Source: Hermatobates lingyangjiaoensis
Lineage: Eukaryota > Arthropoda > Insecta > Hemiptera > Hermatobatidae
NCBI GenBank assembly: GCA_026182355.1
Contig: JAPFBL010000003.1
Coordinates: 2,443,001 to 2,507,000, forward strand
DNA length: 64,000 nt
Direction of reading: 5' to 3'
Numbering within the stretch: position 1 is the first letter of the stretch; each line of letters opens with the position of its first letter. This document shows, in pieces, positions 1-8,094 of the stretch. Both the position numbers and the translations under genes were made by a program. Below the pieces are notes generated by a model. It saw nothing but the letters and a program-made list of their open reading frames with translations. It was not told where the DNA came from and did no database searches.

Positions 1-510
1 TTGTTCTTTCCCGGGTTAATTTTTCAAGTTTTCTCACTATGGATTTCCATCTTTCTGGTAAAATATAAAGTAATTCACCAAAAGATTTATTCTTGACTTC
101 CATTTTATTCATTCAAGTTAAAACTTGTTTAGTGAATTTCATTGTTATATTGTTAGCCCTGAAGCATTAAAAACATGTAGCCCTATAACATACGAGTCTT
201 TTCTGCCATTGGATTTAGAAAAAAAGAAAAAAGATTTAACTTATCCTCTCAAAAGGTGCAATTCTTTTGGGTATTATATTTCATTATGATCTGTAATCAT
301 AATATTTATTAAAATAAATAAATTTAGGATAAATAAATACATAAATAAATTATAAATAGTTATTAAATAAGAATGGTTGAATATATATTTTTTCAGTTAT
401 ATTTATATTTAGGATAAATTTTACATAAATAAATAAATTTAATATGTTTTATTAAAATAAAACATATATATAGTTCAATATAGATAAAGAAATATAGAGA
501 AATCAAAAGA
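1..510. other. AT-rich intergenic sequence, no gene seen
   Basis: Runs of short A/T words such as repeated AAATAAAT between about 300 and 450. No open frame of coding character and no recognisable transposon terminus. Confidence 0.5.
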
Positions 511-700
511 ACACACTTACAGTCTCTAATTTTCGGTTTGAACCGTCTTCAGGAGAGATAAGAGAGGGAAACCAAGCGCACTGGTTCAGAGACGGTTAGA
601 GACCAACAGTGTTGCCGCATGCGCGCCCGGTCACAGAAAATAAGGTAGACAGGAATCAATTTATAATTACATTAAATTAGTGGAATATGAAAAAATTATG
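511..700 (-). repeat. PLE terminal module, copy A
   Basis: This stretch matches, with few differences, the 4413-4692 arm, the 4714-4993 arm and the 23030-23285 copy. Shared parts are the hammerhead-like motif at 523-556 (minus strand), the AGAGAGGGAAACCAA block, the CATGCGCGCCCGGTCAC block and the GAATCAATTTATAATTAC block. The same module lies directly downstream of the Penelope-like ORF at 3410-4252, so I assign it to a Penelope-like or PLE-mobilised non-autonomous element. The assignment by adjacency is inference. Confidence 0.7.
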
Positions 701-1079
701 GATATAATTTTCATCAAGGTCCAACACAAAATAATAATAAAACGCATGCATCAGTTCTCACATGCTGGCTGTTTCTTCAGCATTTGATAAAATGGTTTGT
801 TATTTATTATAACAAAGAAAGTAAATTAAGCAATCCTTTTATGAACAGCATCATAATTTATATTTTTTTTTATAAATTGTGAAAAACTTACGTATCCTTG
901 AGTTTGATGAATGACTTAAATAACTAATCCACTAATCCAATAACTAATTCATTATAAAGTTGATAATCTAGAATTGTTATGTCTTTTTTAGATTATTTTT
1001 ACAAATCCAGATCATTTCGAGAACATCCATCTCCTATTTTTTTATATTTATTGGCTTCATCATAGCTTTCTTCATCATA

Positions 1080-1080
<1 letters not shown>

Positions 1081-1126
<46 letters not shown>
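1081..1126. repeat. (TA)n microsatellite
   Basis: Uninterrupted TA dinucleotides for about 45 bp, just outside the left arm of the 1159-1577 inverted repeat. TA microsatellites recur at the edges of several PLE modules in this window (4350, 4990, 13590, 13965, 31590, 32000 and 32560). Confidence 0.95.
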
Positions 1127-1128
<2 letters not shown>

Positions 1129-1199
1129 TAATAATCAAAATAACGCTTGATATAATAGATGGATTAATTTACCACAATGAAAACAATTTTTGAAACAAT

Positions 1200-1236
1200 G
1201 CTCTAAGGCCTTTCGTTAACACATCTTCAGAGAGCA
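1200..1236 (-). ncRNA. Hammerhead-ribozyme-like motif (PLE type, GCTCT/AGAGC stem I)
   Basis: Read on the minus strand: stem I GCTCT, core CTGAAGA, one extra T, GTGTTAAC as a short stem II, GAA, the palindrome AGGCCT as stem III, one T, then AGAG. These are the parts of a type I hammerhead in the right order. Hammerheads in Penelope-like elements are established knowledge. Activity of this copy is inference, and the extra base after the core is non-canonical. Confidence 0.5.
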
Positions 1237-1499
1237 AGTGGACTAAAAAAACAATAACTACTTGTTAACTTGGCTGATTGAAATTTCCAGAATTGATGGC
1301 AACACTGAATGTGTTTAATGATGAAGTCTTCATCTGTTTAATTATCCCGTTAATCAAAACTTCATCTAATAAAAGAATTTAATTAACGGGATAATTAAAC
1401 AGATGAAGACTTCATCATTAAACACATTCCGGGTTGCCATCAATTCTGGAAATTTCAATCAGCCAAGTTAACAAGTATTTATTGTTTTTTTAGTTCACT

Positions 1500-1536
1500 T
1501 GCTCTCTGAAGAGGTGTTAACGAAAGGCCTTAGAGC
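1500..1536 (+). ncRNA. Hammerhead-ribozyme-like motif (PLE type)
   Basis: Plus-strand partner of the motif at 1200-1236: stem I GCTCT, core CTGAAGA, extra G, GTGTTAAC, GAA, palindromic AGGCCT, T, AGAGC. The only difference from its partner in the core/stem II region is the extra base (G instead of T). Confidence 0.5.
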
Positions 1537-1641
1537 ATTGTTTCAAAAATTGTTTTCATTGTGGTAAATTAATCCATATATATATAACACTCATATATAT
1601 ATGAGTGTTGTCTGCCTGCGGAGCGGACTCGTTTCTATCTT

Positions 1642-1668
1642 CCTGATGACGAGGACATCGAAATATAG
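1642..1668 (+). ncRNA. Short hammerhead-like motif (CTGATGA class)
   Basis: CTGATGA is followed by CGAGGACATC and GAAATA. It resembles the minus-strand motifs at 18716-18742 and 32078-32102 and is preceded by a TA/AT repeat. No clear stem I pairing is visible, so this may be an eroded terminal module. Confidence 0.35.
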
Positions 1669-1811
1669 TAGTGAGTTTCCGTTTCATTTCTTTGTGTTCT
1701 CCTGTAATATAGTTTATATATATATATATATCTTCTTGGACACATACGTGAAAACATACATACACTCACCCATTCGCCAATACATACACATATACAGGCA
1801 CAAAGGTACAC

Positions 1812-1826
1812 ACACACACACACCAC
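1812..1826. repeat. (CA)n microsatellite
   Basis: A short CA dinucleotide run, embedded in CATACACA-rich sequence from about 1745 to 1830. Confidence 0.8.
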
Positions 1827-1829
1827 ACA

Positions 1830-2780
1830 TAGACTATCGTAGAAATATACACAGGAATCCAGTGTATATTCCTCACAGCTCACAAGAATAGTCTATTATC
1901 ATAGAAAGTTAGCGTATTTTGACTCTAAAGAATAGGCAATTTATAACATTCTATGATATTATAATGTTTCAAAACACCACATAAGCTCCTCATAAAATGT
2001 TGCTGTTATTTTTAATATTTCTTACCCTAATTGCTGTATACTATTTGAAATCGTAAGAAAGTGACATTGATAAAAAAACAACTGTTAAGATAAAACAGCC
2101 ATCGGATAGTTTTCAATACGTGGAACTCCACAATATGGTATATATTGATTTCTCAATTCATTGTGAGGGAAAGTCAAGTTCCTATTCTCTTTTTGAACAT
2201 CGTTCACAGTATTATGACTCAGCGGGAGATTAAGCAAGTGCCTTTAGAATCTACCATGAAGTAGTTTGATTAATTCAAAATTACAAGGAACATTAAGATC
2301 TTGATTTATATCTTTTGTTGGCCACACTAATACCAACTGTAACACTAATACCTGTAATACATTCATATTAGCCCAATAATAGCCCTTATAGTGAAAATAC
2401 TCTGGGTAGTATTGACAAATGCATCTTGGGAAAGCCACTTTTTTTTGCTTATTATTAATCCCATTCTTTTTCTTTTGAACTAATAACTTTAAAGAGTTGA
2501 TTTTAATAAGTTTAGTATTTTTTTATAACTAAACAATAGTTATATGTTTTAATAGCAGTAAAAACCAGTTTTCACAACAATTATTCTGTCATCATCAATA
2601 ATATGGAACCTATTAAGGTAGGATTTGGTCCCACCATGGCCTGTAAGAGCTTGATTACTTTTTATATAAGATCTATGATGCTCTTTTTTCTTTCTTTGAC
2701 TGTAGGAAAGAACATCTTTCTATGCGATCCTTTTAACGAGGATGATTATTCCTGCTCCCATTGCTACAATACTGCATCAT
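1830..2780. other. Intergenic sequence, nothing recognised
   Basis: AT-rich, with only short fortuitous open frames and no motifs. No transposon terminus is visible. Confidence 0.4.
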
Positions 2781-2784
2781 ACAT

Positions 2785-3005
2785 AATCTTTTAGCATATC
2801 CTCTAGGAGCAGCCCTCTTCAAGTGTGTCATCCTGAGAAGCCCCTTTTGCTAGTCTGTCCGCAACCTCATTGCTGAACCGACCCACGTGAGCTTTTATCC
2901 AGCATAAAGTGATCTCAACCTTATCGGTTTTCATCATAATAAATAAATGCCGTCTAATCCTTTCCACCAATCCTCAACGCTTGTTAGTGTTTTTAACTAT
3001 GTCTA
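2785..3005 (-). pseudogene. LINE RNase H domain fragment
   Basis: On the minus strand one frame reads through an RNase H-like stretch with EITLCWIKAHVG followed by NEVADRLAKGAS. This matches the conserved W-(V/I)-x-(G/A)-H-x-G and N-E-x-A-D-x-L-A-K block at the C-terminus of LINE ORF2 proteins carrying RNase H (I, Jockey and R1-like groups). No RT or endonuclease is seen next to it and flanking frames are closed, so it is a short dead fragment. A related plus-strand fragment lies at 36550-36992. Confidence 0.65.
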
Positions 3006-3279
3006 GACTAATGCGAGGGGGTTGGGGGATTGTTTTTCTGATATTTGAGGGTTGAGTATTTAGGGCGTTTTTGCCGCTACTTGGAGGGGTCCTACATGAC
3101 TTGGAGTTGATCTAAACAGTTATAATACTTTTTGACTATTCTCTAATTGCATGTTAATATATTGCTTTATTATATTTATTTATTTATATAGAAGCTTATA
3201 AAGAAGCAAGTTTCAATATATATATATGTGTATAGTCAGGGTCATAAAATATGACCAAGCCATAGAGAATCAACTCAAT

Positions 3280-4260
3280 CTACCTGCTAACTTCCACTCC
3301 CTTAACAAATTTAAATCTATTCTCTATTGTCTTTAAACTTGGGATGATACAAAAATCACTATTTTGAATATTCAAATTTATCTTTTTTCATCAACTCCCT
3401 TTCCTGGATGTGCTTTTGCACCGAAGTGGTAACAAATTGAATTATAGTATTTACAGAAAATTTACAAATGTATCCTCTTATGTTCATTTCTTCTCGGCAC
3501 ACCCCCTCAGTGTCAAAAAATCCGTTTTTAATAGCATGTTTTTGAGAGCTTTCAAAATTTGCAGTGAACCATTTTTAGAAGAAGAAATTAAATATATTTA
3601 CAAAGTTTCAACCTCTCTAATGTATCCAAAAAAATTAATTGATAACGTGATGAAAAAAGCCAAACAATCTTTGATGTCATCTGTAAGTGAGGAACGTTTT
3701 TCAAGAAGGAATTTGCTGGTGGTTCCCTACAGCCCATGTTTAAAAGACATTCCATATTTGTTGAAGAAGCTAGATATCTCAGTTACATTTAGTAGTGGTG
3801 GTAATTTGTCAAATAGACTTGTCCATAACTCTAAAAGAAGCCGAAAAAACTGTTGTGTATACAGAATTCCTTGCAAGGATTGCGAGTTGGCTTATATTGG
3901 ACAGACGGGAAAAGGAATGGATACAAGGATTAAGCAACATCAGTATTCAGTTAGAAGACAAGATGATAAAAGTGCCTTGTTCCTACACATTAGAGACAAA
4001 AATCACATAATTAACTGGAAAGAAGCAAAGGAGTTGGTTTTTATGTCATGTGAAAGAAGAAGAAACATTGTTGAAAGCGCCCTCATAAAAGACTTTTCTA
4101 AGAACTTGGTCAACACTAGTCCAGGCCTTTTTAAATTAGATGAATTTCTAATTGAAGGAATTATCAAACAAATCAAGACTATTTCAACAGTTATAGGGAA
4201 AAATACTGTCAATGATGCCAATCTTACTCCTTCTTTAAATCAAAATTCATAACCTGCTTA
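3280..4260 (+). pseudogene. Penelope-like element: RT thumb and GIY-YIG endonuclease, 5'-truncated
   Basis: An open frame runs from 3410 (continuing upstream as LPFLDVLL) to a stop at 4252. The N-terminal half fits the end of a Penelope-like reverse transcriptase: LPFLDV, then YRKFTNVSSYVHFFSAHP, then VFNSMFLRAFKICS. A GIY-YIG nuclease domain follows: CCVYRIPCKDCELAYIGQTGK, with its first tyrosine altered as is usual in PLEs, then a conserved Arg (MDTRIKQH) and the H-HI-x-W region. The catalytic RT palm with YADD/FADD is absent upstream, so the copy cannot be autonomous. Frames upstream of about 3400 look shifted. The intact 280-codon frame nevertheless suggests a fairly recent copy. Confidence 0.85.
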
Positions 4261-4276
4261 CAACTTGTATTCACTT

Positions 4277-4312
4277 GCTCTCTGACGACGTGAAAACGAA
4301 AGGCCTTAGAGC
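4277..4312 (+). ncRNA. Hammerhead-ribozyme-like motif 3' of the PLE ORF
   Basis: It starts 25 bp after the stop codon of the GIY-YIG ORF. Parts in order: stem I GCTCT, core CTGACGA, extra C, stem II GT-GAAA-AC, GAA, palindromic stem III AGGCCT, T as the cleavage-site base, and AGAGC complementary to stem I. Palindromic stem III of this kind is known to favour dimeric hammerheads in PLEs and retrozymes. Direct adjacency to the PLE ORF anchors the whole motif family in this window to Penelope-like elements. Confidence 0.6.
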
Positions 4313-4467
4313 GACTATCTTCTTTAATTTGTGGTGAGTTACCTGAATATATATATATAATATATATATATATCCACTTAAAATTCGAAAAAACGATCCA
4401 AACTGGACGCAAATCAGTTCACAAACGAAGAAAAGCAACACACAGAGAAAGAGACACACTTACAAAC

Positions 4468-4500
4468 TCTAATTTTCGGTTTGAACCGTCTTCAGGAGAG
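4468..4500 (-). ncRNA. Hammerhead-ribozyme-like motif (CTCT/AGAG class)
   Basis: Minus strand: CTCTC, core CTGAAGA, extra C, GGTTCAAACC as stem II (GGT/ACC), GAA, AATT, then AGAG. It lies inside the left arm of the 4413-4993 palindrome. Copies with the same arrangement lie at 523-556 (minus), 4906-4939 (plus) and 23217-23250 (plus). Confidence 0.45.
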
Positions 4501-4905
4501 ATAAGAGAGGGAAACCAATCGCACTGGTTCAGAGACGGTTGGAAACCAACAGTGTTGCCGCATGCGCACCCGGTCACAGAAAATAGGGTAGACAGGAATC
4601 AATTTATAATTACATTACATTAATGGAATATGAAAACAATAAATAAATAAAAGAAAAAATTGAGGGACGAACAGAGAAATTGATACATACATAAAAGTAA
4701 GGACTAAGCTATGATGTATGTATCAATTTCTCTGTTCGTCCCTCAATTTTTTCTTTTATTTATTTATTGTTTTCATATTCCATTAATGTAATGTAATTAT
4801 AAATTGATTCCTGTCTACCCTATTTTCTGTGACCGGGTGCGCATGCGGCAACACTGTTGGTTTCCAACCGTCTCTGAACCAGTGCGATTGGTTTCCCTCT
4901 CTTAT

Positions 4906-4939
4906 CTCTCCTGAAGACGGTTCAAACCGAAAATTAGAG
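4906..4939 (+). ncRNA. Hammerhead-ribozyme-like motif (CTCT/AGAG class)
   Basis: Mirror copy of the motif at 4468-4500, in the right arm of the palindrome. It has core CTGAAGA, an extra C, stem II GGT/ACC, GAA, AATT and AGAG. Confidence 0.45.
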
Positions 4940-5029
4940 TTTGTAAGTGTGTCTCTTTCTCTGTGTGTTGCTTTTCTTCGTTTGTGAACTGATATATATA
5001 TATATATATATAGTTGAATGCTAGTAAAA

Positions 5030-5140
5030 AAAAAGCACAAATAAAAGGAAAACATGCAGTAGCAGTCGGTAACTTTGGGTTTGAACCCCTTTAGAAGGGT
5101 CAAGGGAGGCAAAGGCGCTCGTAGGCACGACCTTATGCAT
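5030..5140 (-). repeat. Divergent PLE terminal module
   Basis: On the minus strand this carries a degenerate hammerhead-like arrangement (CTAAAGG, GGTTCAAACCC, AAAGTTACC) and, like the other modules, sits next to a TA microsatellite (4991-5012). It is a clearly older or different subfamily. Confidence 0.45.
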
Positions 5141-5144
5141 ACTA

Positions 5145-5530
5145 TCCCTTATTTATAATCTCTTCCTTTCTTTTTCCTTAGTCATCTTCTAATTTATTGC
5201 CTTTTTTAACTAACGATTCACCACTCTACTGTTCACAAGAGATAACTCAAAAATTCTATCCCCTCCCATTCTGCTCATACAATGCAGATCCTTCAGAATT
5301 CCCTCTCTCATGTATTCGATGTGTACATGTTATATGATGAAACGAATCAGTTCAGACTGAACTCTTGTTTTATGACACACTGACTGTAATCTGATCAAAT
5401 GACAATGAACTAAACCTCATTTACTTCACTTACTCACCTCACATCAGTTAATTCAGCAGTAGTTTGTCCGTCACCTTAATGACGATTATATTTAAGTAAT
5501 AACATAAATAAAAAGATTTCACATAAACAC
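5145..5530. other. Unassigned intergenic sequence
   Basis: No coding frame, terminal repeat or tandem structure recognised. Confidence 0.4.
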
Positions 5531-5534
5531 GTGA

Positions 5535-5665
5535 AAAGTTGGGTGTTCAGTGTTTCAGTTGTGTTTTTGACTCTGACGAAGACGGCTTGTTTATGGTTTA
5601 AAGGTCTTAGTCTTGTTTTCCCATTTCATATTGTGGTTTGATCATTGGTAAGTAATTACAAAGAA
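5535..5665 (+). repeat. PLE terminal module (GACT/AGTC hammerhead class)
   Basis: It contains the motif at 5568-5612: GACT, core CTGACGA, a degenerate stem II, a changed GAAA (TAAA), GGTCTT, AGTC. The block CTTGTTTTCCCATTTC and TTGTGGTTTGATCATTG follow. The same order occurs at 13846-13934 (plus), 13608-13700 (minus) and 32107-32225 (minus). The mutated GAAA suggests an inactive ribozyme. Confidence 0.6.
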
Positions 5666-5762
5666 CATATACCTAATTGCAATAGATACAATCTTTTTTT
5701 TGTCGGCTGTAATTAAGTTATTGTTGATAAAAAAAATATGTTCTCAAATTTATGATGATTTA

Positions 5763-5793
5763 AACGTTTCGATGTCCTCTTCATCATTTCTCT
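5763..5793 (-). ncRNA. Hammerhead-like motif, CGAAACGTT class
   Basis: Minus strand: ATGATGA, AGAGGACATC, GAA, palindromic ACGT, T. It belongs to the same broad class as 31690-31735 and 31898-31945. Stem I is not clear. Confidence 0.3.
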
Positions 5794-5799
5794 TTGAGT

Positions 5800-6640
5800 T
5801 TATAATATCGTAGCATTATCGTAGTTTTAGAAATATCGTAGCATGGGAAAGGTTCTCTGTAATACTTTATATCAAAATGGGGATTAATTTAACCATTCTT
5901 TCTAGTTATTCTAGGAACTTTAAAGTTCTCTAAGAATCTTGAAATCATTGATGAATCTGACATTCTATTAATAATATTAAATTGAGGGCCTAAATCTTAT
6001 TGGACTCCTACGATCTATTGCCATACCTGTTGTACTGTACGTCCTCCCATGGTTGTAACTAAATTCAACTTCAGAATTTAATTTCATTAAAGACCTTCAT
6101 AAATGTACATAGAGAAGTATACCTCATTTCTAGTTTTATGTATAATTTAACAAAAATATTTATTCTCTGTAAGGCGATTGGATTGCATTTACATATAATG
6201 TCTGCATCTTCGTATGATGTCAAAAAAGCTTCCATTCATAGTAGTCAAGTGGACAAATTTTTAATGGAAGTTCTACATATATTTTTAAATTTTTCTTTTG
6301 AAGATATAGTATTTTTCAAGAAATGTAATTTCAGTTAGAATGAGCTTCTTAAACTGAATTAGGCCCAGTTGTAATCACCACCTTTGACTGCTTTCTTCTG
6401 ATCTATTTGTCAGTACCACTCCTGTGAAGGCTGAGTGGTATAGTAAAATATGATCGACACTGAAGAATGTGTATATGGATCCAAAAAACATTTTCAAACT
6501 GTTTTATTACTCATTCCCAAAATTCCCTTCTTTCCAAATTCTAACATGAAATTCAAATTATTTCTACTGTTTTCAATATTAACTTATGACTCTTTAGTAT
6601 TTCAGACTAGAGAGACCATTTTTATTAAAATCAGGAAGCA
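5800..6640. other. Unassigned intergenic sequence
   Basis: Short open frames (for example 6138-6338 and 6450-6650) show no motif, no codon bias and no splice context. Nothing recognised. Confidence 0.4.
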
Positions 6641-6652
6641 TTCAATCTAGGC

Positions 6653-7094
6653 CAGTGTTTCCCAAACTTTTTCGAGTGACCGCCCCCTTGGTTCCATAAA
6701 CCTATAACTCAACACCCTTGAATAATAATCAGATTCCTAGACTAAATAACCAAATGAGTAACATTTTAATAATTAAATTAAAATATTTACTAATCGAATA
6801 TTTATTTAGAGTCCAATAGATGTATTGTTTCATAGCATATTTATGCAAAAGAATTAATACACAATAAAAGAAACTTAGGTGAGAATATACTTTTAACATA
6901 AAAATGAGTTATCAAAACAAATAATTTTAAGAAACTGTTTCCTAGAAGTTTACATGACGTGTTTTCACTTAAATTTAGAAATTATATTGCATGAACATTT
7001 TCAATTTTTGGAAATAGAATCCCCGCTCCTTTTTGCATTCCCCCCCCCCCCCCCGCCCCCGATATGAAAGCACCACCCACTTTGGGAAACACTG
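6653..7094. mobile_element. Non-autonomous hAT-type element
   Basis: Terminal inverted repeats CAGTGTTTCCCAAA and its complement close a 442-bp AT-rich interior with a poly-C run near 7042-7060. It is flanked by the 8-bp target duplication ATCTAGGC (6645-6652 and 7095-7102). An 8-bp duplication with CAGTG ends is characteristic of hAT elements. No transposase remains. The perfect target duplication suggests a moderately recent insertion. Confidence 0.85.
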
Positions 7095-7170
7095 ATCTAG
7101 GCCATCCTTTGTATTTACTTTGTCGCCCCTTTAATATAATCTACGAAGGGCATTGTATCTAACCAACATA

Positions 7171-8087
7171 CAAGGTGTGTAAATAAAGTAGTGAGACTGG
7201 CAACGTCGCTTTCGATCTGGCAACGCTGGAGATGCGTGGCCTTGAGTAGCGTCAGGTGCACGTGTGATGCGCCTCCAGTATGAATCTGAACTCGCCACAG
7301 TCATTTGTTTGTCCGTAGCGTTGGTTTTCGTGAAATGGTTTTTTCTTGAGCGTTTTAAAAATGAGTGACCTCAAAGTTGAGCAGCGGTGTGCAATCAAAT
7401 TTTGCTTCAGACTTGGACATAATGCAACCAAAACTTTTGAAAAACTTCAGGAGGCCTATGGAGAACGTGTTTTATTCAAGGGCACAGGTTTTTCGGTGGT
7501 TTAAGGAATTTTCAGAAGGAAGAGAGTCGATTGAAGATGAACCACGAAGCGGAAGGCCTTCAAGTGCAAACACCGATGTAAATGTCAACAGAGTACGGAA
7601 CCTTGTGCGTTCAGATCGACGCTTGACAGTCAGAATGATCGGGGACTTCGAAGACTTCGAAAAAGAGTCCTTCGTGTGAGGCCCAACATCAAAGACAAGT
7701 GGGTGTTGCATCACGACAACGCGCCCTGTCACACTGCCATCTCAATAAACGAGTTTTTGGCCAGTAAAAACATTCCTGTTGCTCCTCAGCCTCCTTATTC
7801 ACCAGACTTGAGTCCTTGTGACTTTTTTCTCTTCCCGAGATTGAGAAATCACCTCAAGGGAACTCATTTCGGGACACTACAAAACATACAAACTGCTGTA
7901 ACCGACCAGCTGAAGGCCATTCCAAAATCCGAGTTCCAGCAATGCTACAATGATTGGAAGGACCGTCTCCAGCGCTGTGTGGCTTCCGAAGGGAACTATT
8001 TTGAAGGTGACAATATCACATTGTAATTATATTTGAATAGAAAATTTAAAAAAAAAATCAGTCTCACTACTTTATTTACACACCTCG
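7171..8087 (+). mobile_element. Internally deleted mariner transposon
   Basis: The 29-bp terminal inverted repeats at 7171-7199 and 8059-8087 are identical except at base 2 and are flanked by TA on both sides (7169-7170 and 8088-8089). At 917 bp the element is shorter than the usual 1.3 kb because the middle of the transposase is missing. The ends could still be recognised by a transposase in trans. Confidence 0.9.
7361..8026 (+). pseudogene. mariner transposase, centre deleted
   Basis: The start ATG is probably 7361. Residues from the first helix-turn-helix follow in two shifted frames (IKFCFRLGHNATKTFEKLQEA in one, then RAQVFRWFKEF and DEPRSGRPS in the next). The frame then reads VRSDRRLTVRMI and stops at 7679, where the first catalytic Asp region should begin. 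The second part (7676-8026) carries HHDNAPCHTA and SPDLSPCDFFLFP, the last two Asp of the mariner D,D34D triad, and the usual C-terminus. Loss of the first Asp region and the frameshifts make it inactive. Confidence 0.85.
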
Positions 8088-8094
8088 TATATGT

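Larger units (their letters stand above)
1159..1577. repeat. Inverted repeat of a PLE terminal module (two 196-bp arms)
   Basis: Left arm 1159-1354 and right arm 1382-1577 are reverse complements with only scattered mismatches (for example near 1303 and 1430), separated by 27 bp. Each arm carries a hammerhead-like motif near its outer end, followed by a TTACCACAATG or CATTGTGGTAA block. The motif block matches the sequence immediately 3' of the Penelope-like ORF (4277-4340), including GAAAGGCCTTAGAGC. This marks the arms as PLE termini in head-to-head orientation. Confidence 0.8.
4413..4993. repeat. 280-bp nearly perfect palindrome of PLE terminal modules (copies B and C)
   Basis: The left arm 4413-4692 and right arm 4714-4993 are reverse complements with no mismatch found wherever I compared them, around a 21-bp spacer (4693-4713). 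Each arm contains the hammerhead-like motif, the GAGAGGGAAACCAATCG block, the CATGCGCACCCGGTCAC block and an A/T-rich inner end with GAGGGACGAACAGAG. The left arm is joined to the PLE ORF side through a TA microsatellite and the right arm ends in one. An assembly fold-back artefact is possible. Confidence 0.85.

Noticed and set aside
1556..1891. Overlapping small open frames on both strands
   Set aside because: They arise from TA and CA microsatellites and PLE module sequence. The peptides are low-complexity (YIYIYI, THTHT) and open on both strands.
7030..7062. G-quadruplex or regulatory element at the poly-C run
   Set aside because: The run is inside a non-autonomous hAT copy and is one simple homopolymer with a single interruption, better explained as slippage.
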